A stretch of 64,000 bases of DNA from Streptomyces polyasparticus (lineage in GTDB: Bacteria > Actinomycetota > Actinomycetes > Streptomycetales > Streptomycetaceae): the NCBI RefSeq assembly GCF_014493765.1, contig NZ_JACTVJ010000001.1, positions 310,001-374,000 of the forward strand, in the 5' to 3' direction. Below the pieces are notes generated by a model. That model saw only the letters and a list, made by a program, of their open reading frames with translations. It was not told where the DNA came from and made no database searches. The position numbers were made by a program, and so were the translations under genes. Within the stretch, counting starts at the first letter, position 1. Each line of letters opens with the position of its first letter. Of this stretch, positions 42,334 to 51,296 are shown in pieces.

Positions 42334-43176
42334 TCAGCGCGCGTCCGACGCGTCGAGCAGGCGGTGTACGGACGCGGTCATCTCCGCCGCGAACGCCTCC
42401 CGTGTCGCCTCGTCCACCCGGTCGAGGGAGAGATACGGATTCAGGTCCTCCAGTTCGACGAGGAGCAGCGCGCCGTCGGGTGCGCGGCAGGCGTCCACGC
42501 GCTGGATGCCGAAGGACAGGGTGTTCCAGGCGATGAAGCTCCGGGCGAACTCCAGGTCGGCGGCGGTGGGTTCGTACGGCACCAGCTCCCAGCGCCGCTC
42601 CGGGTCGGGTGCGTACAGGGCGTACTGGAAGGCGTCGTCGACGAAGTAGAAGGACACCTCGTACCGGAATGGGATCTTCGGCTGGACCAGGATCCCCTCC
42701 TCGTACGGGAGCGTTGCGAGCTCGTCAGGCGCGACCGTGCGCAGTCCCAGCGAGTCGGCGCCGAGGCGTGGCTTGACGATGTACGCGTCCGCTGCCGGGA
42801 GCCGGTGGAGGTCATCGGCGGCCGCGACCGTCGGGATGACGGCCAGGCCCTCGTCGGTGAGGTCGACGAGGTAGTCCTTGCCGGCCATGTCGCCCCGGCC
42901 GTCGGAGGTGTTGTAGACGGGGAGGCCGGTCGTGCGGGTCCTGTGCCCGAACGCCTCGTACTCCGCAAGGTAGTTGAGCACCGGACCGCTGTTGCGGACG
43001 ATCGCCGCGTCGAAGCCGTCAAGGAGCGCGGTGGCGTCCAGCGGGTGGCACAGCGCGAGGGCGAAGTGCTCGCGCAGCCGCGCCGTCAGCGCGATGTCCT
43101 CGTCGCAGTAGCGCCGCCCGCGCGCCGGGTACGCGAGGTCGGTGACGTAGAGGATGCGGGGCTTGGCGGGCGGCAT
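42334..43176 (-). CDS. ATP-grasp domain protein, possible ligase
   Basis: The 280-residue protein resembles RimK/glutathione-synthetase-type ATP-grasp proteins: IVRNSGPVLNY, YNTSDGRGDMAGKDYLVDLT, YIVKPRLGADS (ATP-binding Lys), GILVQPKIP and the metal-binding end VELEDLNPYLSL. It would join a carboxylate to an amine using ATP. The substrate and partner are unknown, and no peptide or carrier gene sits beside it. The start ATG 43176 is close to the divergent oxidase-like gene at 43282. Confidence 0.82.
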   Translation of the reverse strand: MPPAKPRILYVTDLAYPARGRRYCDEDIALTARLREHFALALCHPLDATALLDGFDAAIVRNSGPVLNYLAEYEAFGHRTRTTGLPVYNTSDGRGDMAGKDYLVDLTDEGLAVIPTVAAADDLHRLPAADAYIVKPRLGADSLGLRTVAPDELATLPYEEGILVQPKIPFRYEVSFYFVDDAFQYALYAPDPERRWELVPYEPTAADLEFARSFIAWNTLSFGIQRVDACRAPDGALLLVELEDLNPYLSLDRVDEATREAFAAEMTASVHRLLDASDAR

Positions 43177-43281
43177 GGGGGTCCTTCGGGGCGGTGCGGT
43201 GCGCCAGGGGATGTGTGGTCCCCTCCGGGCGCGGATCGCGCTTCACGCTACCTCCGCTCCGTACGGCGCTACCGTGGAGGG

Positions 43282-43782
43282 GTGGACCCGCTCCCGCCGC
43301 CACAGGCGGCCGCGCCCCTGATGTACGGGGCGCCGGCGCCGCCCGGGGAGCTGCTGCCGTGGGAGTGGGCCGAGAGCCGGCTCGTCGCGGCCCAGCACTA
43401 CTGGATCGCGACCACGCGCCCGGACGGGACGCCGCACAGCCGGCCGGTGTGGGGCGTATGGCTCGCGGACGGCTTCTGGTTCAGCACCGGCTCGCTCGCC
43501 GTGCGCAACCTCGCCGCGCAGCCCGCGCTCACCGTGCACCTGGAGGACGGCCGCGCGGCCGTCATCGTCGAGGGCCTGGCGCGGCCGGTCACCGACGGCG
43601 CGGACCTGGAGCGGATGTGCGAGGTGTACTCGGCCAAGTACTCCTACCCGGTCAGCCCCTGCCCCGAAGGCATCACGGACGGGGACGGCAACGCGGGCCC
43701 GGCGTATCTGGTCCGCCCGGCCAAGGTCTTCGGGTGGGACGCGGACATGCATGCGCCCACGCGCTGGACCTTCGCGAGCTGA
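43282..43782 (+). CDS. Pyridoxamine 5'-phosphate oxidase family (split-barrel flavoprotein)
   Basis: The 166-residue protein has the PNPOx-like split barrel: YWIATTRPDGTPHSRPVWGV, GFWFSTGSLAVRNL and PALTVHLEDGRAAVIVEG. These proteins bind FMN, F420 or heme and often reduce small molecules. GTG 43282 gives the full N-terminus but has its GGAGG only two bases away. A -10-like TACCGT nearby suggests a leaderless mRNA. An ATG at 43321 is the alternative start. Confidence 0.85.
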   Translation: MDPLPPPQAAAPLMYGAPAPPGELLPWEWAESRLVAAQHYWIATTRPDGTPHSRPVWGVWLADGFWFSTGSLAVRNLAAQPALTVHLEDGRAAVIVEGLARPVTDGADLERMCEVYSAKYSYPVSPCPEGITDGDGNAGPAYLVRPAKVFGWDADMHAPTRWTFAS

Positions 43783-43830
43783 CGTACGGGTGTCCCGACG
43801 TGCCGGCCTTTCGGGGGCCGCGCAGCCGGC

Positions 43831-44484
43831 TCAGGGCGTCCCGACCAGCCCCGCCTCGTAGGCCAGGATCACCAGCTGCACGCGGTCGCGGGCGTCCAGC
43901 TTGGCCAGGAGGCGGGTGACGTAGGTCTTCGCCGTCGCGGGCGAGATGGTGAGGGCCGTGGCGATCTCCGCGTTCGTCAGGCCCGAGCCGATGAGGGTGA
44001 GGACCTCGCGCTCACGGCTGGTGATCGCGCTCAACTCCCGTACGGGGGAAGGCTTCTGCGTCCGTACCGCCGCGAAGTCCTTGATCAGGCGGCGGGTGAC
44101 GGCCGGGGCGAGCAGGCCGTCGCCGGCGGCCACCACGCGGACCGCGTCCAGGATCTGTTCCAGGGCCATGTCCTTGACCAGGAAGCCGGCCGCTCCGGCC
44201 TGCAGCGCCCCGTACACATACGCGTCGTCGTCGAAGGTGGTCAGGACGATGATCTGGGCCCCGGCCGGCCCCGCCACGATCTGCCGGGTCGCTTCGATGC
44301 CGTCCATCTCCGGCATACGGATGTCCATCACGATCACGTCGGGAGCGGCCTCGGCGGCGAGCTTGACGGCCTCGATGCCATTGCCCGCCTCACCGACGAG
44401 TTCGAGATCGGGCGCGTCCGCGATCACCATCTGCAGCGCGGCCCGCACCAGCGGCTGGTCGTCGACCAGCGCGACCCGGATCAT
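43831..44484 (-). CDS. NarL/LuxR-type response regulator
   Basis: The 217-residue regulator has a receiver domain with acidic pocket DDQ near residue 8, the phospho-acceptor Asp in VIVMDIRMPEMDG (Asp54) and the switch Lys in FLVKDM. A LuxR helix-turn-helix follows (TSREREVLTLIGSGLTNAEI). It overlaps the kinase stop by 4 bases (ATGA), so the two form a coupled two-component system. Confidence 0.95.
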   Translation of the reverse strand: MIRVALVDDQPLVRAALQMVIADAPDLELVGEAGNGIEAVKLAAEAAPDVIVMDIRMPEMDGIEATRQIVAGPAGAQIIVLTTFDDDAYVYGALQAGAAGFLVKDMALEQILDAVRVVAAGDGLLAPAVTRRLIKDFAAVRTQKPSPVRELSAITSREREVLTLIGSGLTNAEIATALTISPATAKTYVTRLLAKLDARDRVQLVILAYEAGLVGTP

Positions 44485-45788
44485 CGCGGCCCGCCGGCGG
44501 GCAGGGGCAGCCGGGCCGCGACCCGGAAGCCGCCGCCGGGGCGGGCGCCCGCGCTGAACTCCCCGTGCAGCAGGGTCACTCGCTCGCGCATGCCCAGGAG
44601 GCCGAAGCCGCTGCCGGGTCCGCCCTGCTTTCCGGGTCCGCCGGACCTCCCGGGGCCGGCCTGCTTTCCGGGTCCGCCAGGTCCCTGGCCGCGGTCGGTG
44701 ATCTCCAGGGCGAGTTCGCGCTCGCCGTACTCCACACGCACCTCACAAGCCTCCGTCTTCGCATGCCGTACGACATTGGTGACCGCCTCCTGCACCAGGC
44801 GGAACGCGGCCAGATCGATCTCCGGCGGCACCGGGCGGCGCGGGCCGGCCCAGGTCAGGGCGACCTGGACGCCCGCCGCCGAGGTCGAGGCGGCCAGTCG
44901 GTCCAGGTCGGACAGGCCCTGCAGGGGCGCGAGTTCGGGGCCGGATTCGGATCCGGTCCCGTGCCCGGGGTCGGGCCCGGTCCCGTGTCCGGGTTCCGGC
45001 TCGCGCAGGGCGCCCAGCATGCGGCGCAGACCCGCCAGGGTCTCGCGGCCCGCCTCCTCCACCACGCGCATCGCCTCGCCCGCGCGCTCCGGCTGGGTGT
45101 GCACCACGCGGGCGGCCGCGCCCGCCTGGAGCGCGATGATGCCGATGCTATGGGCCACGGTGTCGTGCATCTCGCGGGCGATACGCAGACGTTCGGCCGT
45201 GACGGCCTGCGCGGCGGCCTGGGCCTGCAGAGCGGCGACATGGGCGCGGGACTGGTGGGTCGCGTCACCGACGAACCAGGCGACGAGGACGGTGATGAGG
45301 ACGGCCAGGAACTGGGCGGTGTCGATGTTGGCACCCATCGCCCGCCGTACCCCCACCGGGAAGACGAGCACCATCAGCGCGAGGCAGGCGGTGAGGGAAC
45401 TGGTCCTGCGCGGGTGGCGCAGCGCCACGCAGTAGAGCGCGAACGCCGGGGGCAGGAACGCCACCACGTCGAACTGGTCGGCCTCGCCGAGCGTGGCGGC
45501 CGCCCAGGCGGAGCCGGTGAGGAACAGTGCGTACCCGAGGAGCGGCAGGCCGCGCATCAGCAGGCTGCCGGCCACGACCATGGCCGTGGCCGCCGCGAGG
45601 AGCGCCCAGCCGGCGGGCCCCGGGTCGAACGAAGGCTTCACCTCGCCGTCCATCAGGGCTTCGCCGGGCAGCAGGAAGAACTCGTCGAGAAGCACGAACG
45701 TGTAAGCCGCGAACCAGAGGCCCACCGCCCACGTCTCGGGGCGTATGCGCCTGAGCAGCGGAGGGCGGCCTGCCGGGATCGCGGTCAT
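44481..45788 (-). CDS. Sensor histidine kinase of the NarL/DesK type
   Basis: The 435-residue membrane kinase has about five to six N-terminal helices, a HisKA_3 domain with the phospho-acceptor in REMHDTVAHSIG and HATPase_c with EAVTNVVRHA (N-box). Two oddities: a Pro-Gly-His-Gly repeat linker (PEPGHGTGPDPGHGTG), and a 12-residue tandem repeat (GGPGKQAGPGRS, then GGPGKQGGPGSG) inserted exactly in the ATP-lid glycine box before GFGLLGMRER. ATG 45788 faces the ABC exporter genes at 45922, which are the likely target, as in many such clusters. Confidence 0.93.
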   Translation of the reverse strand: MTAIPAGRPPLLRRIRPETWAVGLWFAAYTFVLLDEFFLLPGEALMDGEVKPSFDPGPAGWALLAAATAMVVAGSLLMRGLPLLGYALFLTGSAWAAATLGEADQFDVVAFLPPAFALYCVALRHPRRTSSLTACLALMVLVFPVGVRRAMGANIDTAQFLAVLITVLVAWFVGDATHQSRAHVAALQAQAAAQAVTAERLRIAREMHDTVAHSIGIIALQAGAAARVVHTQPERAGEAMRVVEEAGRETLAGLRRMLGALREPEPGHGTGPDPGHGTGSESGPELAPLQGLSDLDRLAASTSAAGVQVALTWAGPRRPVPPEIDLAAFRLVQEAVTNVVRHAKTEACEVRVEYGERELALEITDRGQGPGGPGKQAGPGRSGGPGKQGGPGSGFGLLGMRERVTLLHGEFSAGARPGGGFRVAARLPLPAGGPR

Positions 45789-45921
45789 GCGGTGATCGTA
45801 ATGAGCCGCCCGATCGCGGTCATCGGCCCGCAGCCGTACAACCACGGGTGACATCCGCGGCCCTGAGGTGTCACCGCCGGCTGGACGCCCCGGCACCCGC
45901 TCGCCCGGCACCGTTGTCCCC

Positions 45922-46920
45922 ATGATCGAGGTCAAGGGAATCACCAAGCGATACGGGTCCACGACGGCCGTCCGGGACCTGACGTTCACGGTCCGGCCGG
46001 GCCGCGTCACCGGCTTCCTCGGGCCGAACGGGTCCGGCAAGTCGACCACTTTGCGCATGATCCTCGGGCTGCACGCCCCGACGAGCGGCACGGTCACCGT
46101 GGACGGCCGGTCCTTCGGGGGCCTGCCGCGCGGGCTGCGCCATGTCGGCGCGCTGCTCGACGCCCACGATGTGCACGGCGGCCGCAGCGCACGGGCCCAG
46201 CTCATGGCGCTCGCCCGCAGCAATCGGATCCCGGCGGGACGGGTGGACGAGGTGCTCGCCGAGGTCGGCCTCACCGCGGTCGCCGGCCGGCGCATCGGCG
46301 GTTACTCGCTGGGGATGAAGCAGCGCCTCGGCATCGCCGCCGCGCTGCTCGGCGACCCGCCCGTGCTTCTCTTCGACGAGCCGCTCAACGGGCTCGACCC
46401 GGAGGGGGTGCGCTGGGTGCGCGAGCTGTTCCGCCGCCTCGCCGACGAAGGCCGTACGGTCTTCGTCTCCAGCCATCTGATGTCCGAAATGGAGCACACC
46501 GCCGACGACTTGATCGTCATCGGCCGGGGCGAGCTGATAGCGGCCCAGTCGCTCGCCGAGTTCGCCGCGCGCGGCACCCGCCGCCATGTCACGGTCCGTA
46601 CGCCGCGGCCCGACGCGCTCGTCGACCTGCTCACGGCGGCCGGCGCGAGCGTCACCTCGTACGGCGAACGCCTCGAGGTCACCGGGCTCGACGCCCCCGA
46701 CGTGGCCCGTGTGGCCCTCGACCACCGCATCCTCCTGCACCACCTCTCCACGGAGAACGCCTCCCTGGAACGGGCGTTCATGGAACTCACCGCGGACAGC
46801 GCGCAGTACGTGGGAGCCGATCTCCCCTCCGCCGATCTCCCGTCGGCCGGTCTCCCCTCCGCCGACCTTGTTCCTGCCGACGTTTCTCCTGCCGACCTCA
46901 CCTCTGGGGACCCCCGATGA
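45922..46920 (+). CDS. ABC transporter ATP-binding protein (DrrA-like)
   Basis: The 332-residue ATPase has Walker A GPNGSGKSTT (about residues 36-45), the signature YSLGMKQRLGIA, Walker B LLFDEPLNGLD and the switch His in SSHLMSE. The C-terminal 35 residues form a repeat of the pentapeptide type (ADLPS ADLPS AGLPS ADLVP ADVSP ADLTS), encoded by 15-bp DNA repeats at about 46816-46907 and not expected in the family. ATG 45922 begins at the first strand. The stop overlaps the permease start (ATGA). Confidence 0.93.
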   Translation: MIEVKGITKRYGSTTAVRDLTFTVRPGRVTGFLGPNGSGKSTTLRMILGLHAPTSGTVTVDGRSFGGLPRGLRHVGALLDAHDVHGGRSARAQLMALARSNRIPAGRVDEVLAEVGLTAVAGRRIGGYSLGMKQRLGIAAALLGDPPVLLFDEPLNGLDPEGVRWVRELFRRLADEGRTVFVSSHLMSEMEHTADDLIVIGRGELIAAQSLAEFAARGTRRHVTVRTPRPDALVDLLTAAGASVTSYGERLEVTGLDAPDVARVALDHRILLHHLSTENASLERAFMELTADSAQYVGADLPSADLPSAGLPSADLVPADVSPADLTSGDPR

Positions 46921-47756
46921 CGTATGCACCGACGGCACCGCCCGCCGAACTCCGCCCCCGCGCCCGCTTCCGCGACGTGGCCGCAGCCGAGTGGATCAAG
47001 ACCCGCTCGCTGCGCTCCACGCCCATCGCGTACGCCACGACGGCGTTTGCGGTGCTCGCCTTCAACCTGGGCACGGCGTACGACTCGGTGAGTCACTGGT
47101 CGGCGCGGAATGCCGCCGACACCGCCGCGTTCATCGGCGACGGCATCCCGCTCCAGCACGCGTACAACGGCAACGCGGCCCTGGTCCTGATGCTCGCGCT
47201 CGGCGCGCTCGGCGCGTTCACGATCGTCGGCGAGTACGCGACGGGAACGATCCGCACGACGTTCGCGGCGGTCCCGGCGCGGAGCTCCGTCCTCGGCGCG
47301 AAGGCGGCGGTGCTCGCCCTGGTGAGCACGGTCTTCGGCCTGCTCCTCGCCCTCGCCTCCTTCTACGGGACACAGGCGATCCTCGGCACGAAGGGAGCGG
47401 GCATCGGCCTCGGCGACCCCGGAGCCCTGCGCATCGTGCTCGCCTCGGCCCTGCTCGCCCCCGTCTCGGCCCTCGCCGGCCTTGCGCTCGGCGCCCTGAT
47501 CCGCCACACCGCCACGACGATGATCGCCGTGGTGACCGTGCTCCTGATGCTCCCGATCGTCCTCACGGACGGCCGCTACCTCTCGGCCCTGCTCGGCCAC
47601 GCCCTCCCGTACCAGGCCTGGCTCCGCCTGGCCGAACCCCACTACGTATCACCGCAGTTCGGGTGGACACAGAGCGGCGCGTGGACGGTGTACGCGGTGT
47701 GGGCGCTGGTGTCGGCGGCGGTGGCGGTGGTGTCCGTACGGCGGCGGGATCAGTGA
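46917..47756 (+). CDS. ABC-2 type transporter permease
   Basis: The 279-residue membrane protein has a cytoplasmic N-terminus (AAEWIKTRSLRSTP) and six helices, typical of ABC-2 exporters paired with a DrrA-like ATPase. EYATGTIRTTFAAVPAR is the conserved cytoplasmic loop after the second helix. Together with the ATPase and the divergent two-component system it forms a likely stress-induced export or lipid-homeostasis unit. The substrate is not predictable. Confidence 0.92.
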   Translation: MTYAPTAPPAELRPRARFRDVAAAEWIKTRSLRSTPIAYATTAFAVLAFNLGTAYDSVSHWSARNAADTAAFIGDGIPLQHAYNGNAALVLMLALGALGAFTIVGEYATGTIRTTFAAVPARSSVLGAKAAVLALVSTVFGLLLALASFYGTQAILGTKGAGIGLGDPGALRIVLASALLAPVSALAGLALGALIRHTATTMIAVVTVLLMLPIVLTDGRYLSALLGHALPYQAWLRLAEPHYVSPQFGWTQSGAWTVYAVWALVSAAVAVVSVRRRDQ

Positions 47757-47787
47757 GGGGAGGACGCGACGGCCGGCCGAGGAGCCG

Positions 47788-48279
47788 TCAGGCCAGCACC
47801 TTGGCGAACCAGTGGTCCGCGCGGCCGTGGCCCTCGTACGGCGCCGTCTCCTCGAAGCCGCTGCGCAGATACAGCGAACGGGCCTCGACCAGCTGGGTGT
47901 TGGTCTCACACACGAGAAGGGTGGCCCCCAGCTTGCGCGCGGTTTCCTCGACGGCGTGCAGCAGCCCGCGGCCCAGGCCCGAACCGCGCCCGTCGGGCCG
48001 CACATACATCCTCTTGAGCTCGGCCGTCCCGGAGCTGCCGGGCAGCAGCCGGACCCCCACGCACCCGAGGAATGCTCCCTCGCCGTCCCGCGCCACCAGG
48101 AACTCCCCACAGGGCGGCCCGAGATCGGTGTGCGGGTCGTGCGCCATGACGGCAAGCAGCTCGCTCTCGTTGGCGGCGCGCCCGAGCACGCGGCGCCCCA
48201 TCTCGGTGAAGTACTCGCGCATCACCTCGTCGACCCCGGCACCGGTGACGGGCTCCGCGCTGATGGTCCAGATCGGCAT
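47788..48279 (-). CDS. GNAT family N-acetyltransferase
   Basis: The 163-residue protein shows the acetyl-CoA loop VRPDGRGSGLGRGLLHAVEE and the C-terminal YLRSGFEE strand of PhnO/ElaA-like GNATs. The start at 48279 (MPIWTIS) has GGGAG at proper spacing; ATGs at 48288 and 48339 are in frame, but the first is too close to that site. Convergent with the ABC permease. Acceptor unknown. Confidence 0.88.
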   Translation of the reverse strand: MPIWTISAEPVTGAGVDEVMREYFTEMGRRVLGRAANESELLAVMAHDPHTDLGPPCGEFLVARDGEGAFLGCVGVRLLPGSSGTAELKRMYVRPDGRGSGLGRGLLHAVEETARKLGATLLVCETNTQLVEARSLYLRSGFEETAPYEGHGRADHWFAKVLA

Positions 48280-48345
48280 GCGGGCCATGCTCCCGGACGG
48301 CCCGCGCACCCGTCCATGGGTGGGCACGCGACAACACAAAGGACC

Positions 48346-49791
48346 TCAGTTCGCGCCACCCGCCCCTCGGGCCCCGGCCGCGAGGATCGCCTGGGCGGCT
48401 CGTGCTGCCTGCGCGGCAATGCCCGCGATGCTCGACGTGATGAACGGACCGCCTCCGCAGAGGTCGCCCACGACGTGCAGGCTCGGGTCGGCCGGCACGA
48501 GTCCGCCCGCCGGGTGCAGCTCGGCCGAGCCGTCCGCCAGCAGGGCCGTCACCAACGGGGCGGCCGCCCGGGGGACCGCCCGCGGCGGTGGATTGACGGC
48601 GTTGACGACGACGTCGAAGGTGCGCTCGCCGAAGTCGCCGTACACATGGAACGCCCCGTTCGCGTCCTCGATCTTGCGGACGCCCGCGACAGCGGTGAGC
48701 TGCCCGGATTCCAGCAGCCGCAGCACGGCGGCGGCGTTCACCGGGACCATGGGCGAGGCCACACTCGTGGCCGTACGGAAGTGGCGCCCGAGCCGCAGCC
48801 GGTCGGGCTCGGGCAGCAGCCGCCATGCGTACGGGCCGACGCTGTGCGCCGTCTCCTGGAGGACCCTGCGGGCGATCCGGGCATCGCCGACGGCGTCGAG
48901 TTGCGCGCGCAAGCGCCGTACCGGGTCCTCCGTCCCGGTCGCCCGCAGGTCGGCGGCGAAGGCCCCGAAGTCCTCTCCCGCGTCCGCCAGTTCGGCCCGC
49001 AGGAGGCCGGTCAGGTCGTCGAGCGTCACCGCACCGTGCCGCCGGTGCAGCGCCGCCACCCGCTCGACGGTCACATGCCGAGGCCGGTGGCCGACCGGGC
49101 GCTGCCAGACATGCGGCAGCACACCGCTGCGCGACAGCAGTGAGATCGGCCCGCTGTGCCCACGCGCGGCGAGCGACACGACGACGTCGACGGCGGTCAG
49201 GCCGCTTCCGATGACCGCGATACCGGCGCCGGCCGGGATCTCGGCGAGCGTGCGGGCCAGCGGGTAAGGATCCTCGAAGAAGCGGGGAGCGCCGCCGAGG
49301 CCGTAGTGATCCTGAGGTGTTCCCCCGCCCACGCACAGGGCCACGTGGTCGGCCGTGTACCCCTGGCCGTCCTCGGTGCGGAGCGACCAGACGCCTTCGG
49401 ACCGGGTCACGTCGGTGACGAGGGCGGTGACGATGCGCACGTGCCGGCCGCTTCGCCGCAAGTCGGCCGAGGCCGCCTCGGCGGTGTGTGCCAGGTACTC
49501 GCCGTAGAGCGCGCGCGGAACCAGCGGCTGTCCGAGCCGTACGTCGAGATGGGCGGTGCCGCGCCCGCCCAGCCAGGACGCATAGTGCCCGGGATCCCCG
49601 TGGCGGATCGACATGATCGAGGGGGGCGCATTGACCAGCACCGTGTCCAGATCAGGGCCGTACGGGCGGCCTCGCCACAGATGCGGGGACGGCTCGAACA
49701 CGGTGACGGTCCCGGGGCTTTCGGCAGTGGCCGCCAGGCTGTCGAGCAGTCCTGCGGAGGCGGCTCCCGCGCCGACGATGGCGATGTCCAT
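48346..49791 (-). CDS. FAD/NAD(P)-binding oxidoreductase
   Basis: The 481-residue flavoprotein begins with a Rossmann FAD-binding motif (IVGAGAASAGLLDSL). It has a second nucleotide-binding motif (AVIGSGLTAVDVVVSL, about residue 197) and the HVVGDLCGGGPFITSSIAG FAD-contact near the end. This resembles NAD_binding_9/hydroxylase-type proteins (lysine or ornithine N-monooxygenase relatives, or HI0933-like). GAAGGGAAC precedes ATG 49791. The following gene on the opposite strand is a LuxR-type regulator, divergent with a 205-base gap. Substrate unknown. Confidence 0.85.
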   Translation of the reverse strand: MDIAIVGAGAASAGLLDSLAATAESPGTVTVFEPSPHLWRGRPYGPDLDTVLVNAPPSIMSIRHGDPGHYASWLGGRGTAHLDVRLGQPLVPRALYGEYLAHTAEAASADLRRSGRHVRIVTALVTDVTRSEGVWSLRTEDGQGYTADHVALCVGGGTPQDHYGLGGAPRFFEDPYPLARTLAEIPAGAGIAVIGSGLTAVDVVVSLAARGHSGPISLLSRSGVLPHVWQRPVGHRPRHVTVERVAALHRRHGAVTLDDLTGLLRAELADAGEDFGAFAADLRATGTEDPVRRLRAQLDAVGDARIARRVLQETAHSVGPYAWRLLPEPDRLRLGRHFRTATSVASPMVPVNAAAVLRLLESGQLTAVAGVRKIEDANGAFHVYGDFGERTFDVVVNAVNPPPRAVPRAAAPLVTALLADGSAELHPAGGLVPADPSLHVVGDLCGGGPFITSSIAGIAAQAARAAQAILAAGARGAGGAN

Positions 49792-49996
49792 GGTGTTCCC
49801 TTCGCGCTGCGGGCCGTGGCCGGATGGCCGCACGACCTCGTCGAGCCTCACCCGTCACCCACGCCGATCCCATCCCTCACCAGCGGTGGCCGGACGGAAA
49901 TACCCCCCTCGATCGGGGGGTTGGCGCAGAACGGGAGGCCGGGGGAGTCTGACCTGCATCCGGATCTGACCCGCATCCGGACGAAGGGGGATCGTC

Positions 49997-51103
49997 ATGG
50001 CCGATACGCGCCGCCGCGCCGAGGCGCTGTCCGGTCACGCCAAGGTGCTGTCGAGCGCGGACCGGGCCGCCGACACGGGTGAACTCTTCAGCCGTACCTC
50101 CGCCGAGCTGCGCAGGCTGATGCCGTTCGACTCGGCCGTATGGGCTGCCACCGACCCGGAGACCGGCCTCGTCACCGCGCCGATGGTGGTGGAGAACCTC
50201 GGCTCGCGGGAACGCTGCGCCGAGTACTGGGAGAGCGAACTTCTGGAGGAGAACGTCCTCCCGTTCCGGGACCTGGTCCGCGCCAAGGTCCCGGCGGCCG
50301 GCCTGCGCGCCGCCACCGACGGCCTGCCCGCCCGCAGCGCGCGCTTTCGCCGGCTGCTCCGGAGCCAGGGGGTGGACGACGAGCTGCGCGCCGTCCTGCG
50401 GGTCGGCGACCGGCCATGGGCCGTGGTCAGTCTGTTCCGCGGGAGCGGTGGCGCCCCGTTCGGCCCCGACGAGACCGCGTTGCTCGCCGGTCTGTCCACT
50501 CCGCTGGCCCTGCGCCTGCGCCGGTTCGCCCGCCCTTCCCCGCCCACCGGGACCACCGAAGCACCCGCACCCGGCCTTGTGCTCTTCGCCCCCTCCGGTG
50601 AACCGATGTCGATCAACGAGGAGGCGAGGCAGTACCTCGCGCGGCTCCCTCAAGGCCCGTCCATTCCCTCGCAGTTGGGCCTGAGGCTGCCCGTATGGGT
50701 GCTCACCACCGCCCTGCAGGCCCGGGCGATCGCCCAGGGGCGCGACCGGCCGGGAGGCGCGCGGATGCGCATCCGAACCGCCGACGGCCGCTGGCTGACC
50801 TGTCATGCCTCCTGCCTCAGCGGCCCCGCCGGGCAGCCCGGCCCCGTGGCCCTCGTCATCGAACCGGCGGGCGCCGCCGACCGGGCGGTCCTCGTCGCCG
50901 AGGCGTACGGCCTGACGCCACGCGAGCTGGAGATCACGCAGCTCATCACGCGCGGGCTGTCCACCGCCGGGATCGCCTCGGCGCTGTTCATCTCTCCGCA
51001 CACCGTCCGCGACCACGTCAAAGCCGTCTTCGGCAAGACCGAGGTGTCCAGCCGGGGCGAACTCGTCGCGCGTCTGTTCGCCGAGCATTACCGGCCGGGG
51101 TGA
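49997..51103 (+). CDS. LuxR-type transcriptional regulator with GAF-like sensor part
   Basis: The 368-residue protein has an N-terminal GAF/PAS-like region (ELRRLMPFDSAVWAATDPET) and a C-terminal LuxR helix-turn-helix (LTPRELEITQLITRGLSTAG, then HTVRDHVKAVFGKT). It may sense a small molecule and control the divergent flavoprotein gene. ATG 49997 follows AAGGGGGATC. Its stop codon and the following 58 bases are duplicated exactly in tandem, so the gene end has been copied by slippage or unequal exchange. Confidence 0.9.
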   Translation: MADTRRRAEALSGHAKVLSSADRAADTGELFSRTSAELRRLMPFDSAVWAATDPETGLVTAPMVVENLGSRERCAEYWESELLEENVLPFRDLVRAKVPAAGLRAATDGLPARSARFRRLLRSQGVDDELRAVLRVGDRPWAVVSLFRGSGGAPFGPDETALLAGLSTPLALRLRRFARPSPPTGTTEAPAPGLVLFAPSGEPMSINEEARQYLARLPQGPSIPSQLGLRLPVWVLTTALQARAIAQGRDRPGGARMRIRTADGRWLTCHASCLSGPAGQPGPVALVIEPAGAADRAVLVAEAYGLTPRELEITQLITRGLSTAGIASALFISPHTVRDHVKAVFGKTEVSSRGELVARLFAEHYRPG

Positions 51104-51206
51104 GGGCGCTGCCCGTCCCGGTGGCCGCCGGGCCCGAACGTTCCAGGGCCGGCCGGGGTGAGGGCGCTGCCCGTCCCGGTGGCCGCCGGGCCCGAACGTT
51201 CCAGGG
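51091..51206. repeat. Exact 58-bp tandem duplication spanning the luxR stop codon
   Basis: Bases 51091-51148 and 51149-51206 are identical (CCGGCCGGGGTGAGGGCGCT...GTTCCAGGG), and a third partial copy begins at 51207. Lack of any substitution implies a recent event. Confidence 0.92.
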
Positions 51207-51296
51207 CCGGCCGGCGTCATAGCGGTAGCCGTCACCGCAACAGCGGTAGCCGGTTCCGAAGCGCGGCAGCCGTCACCGAAGGAGCCCCCCACGCCC

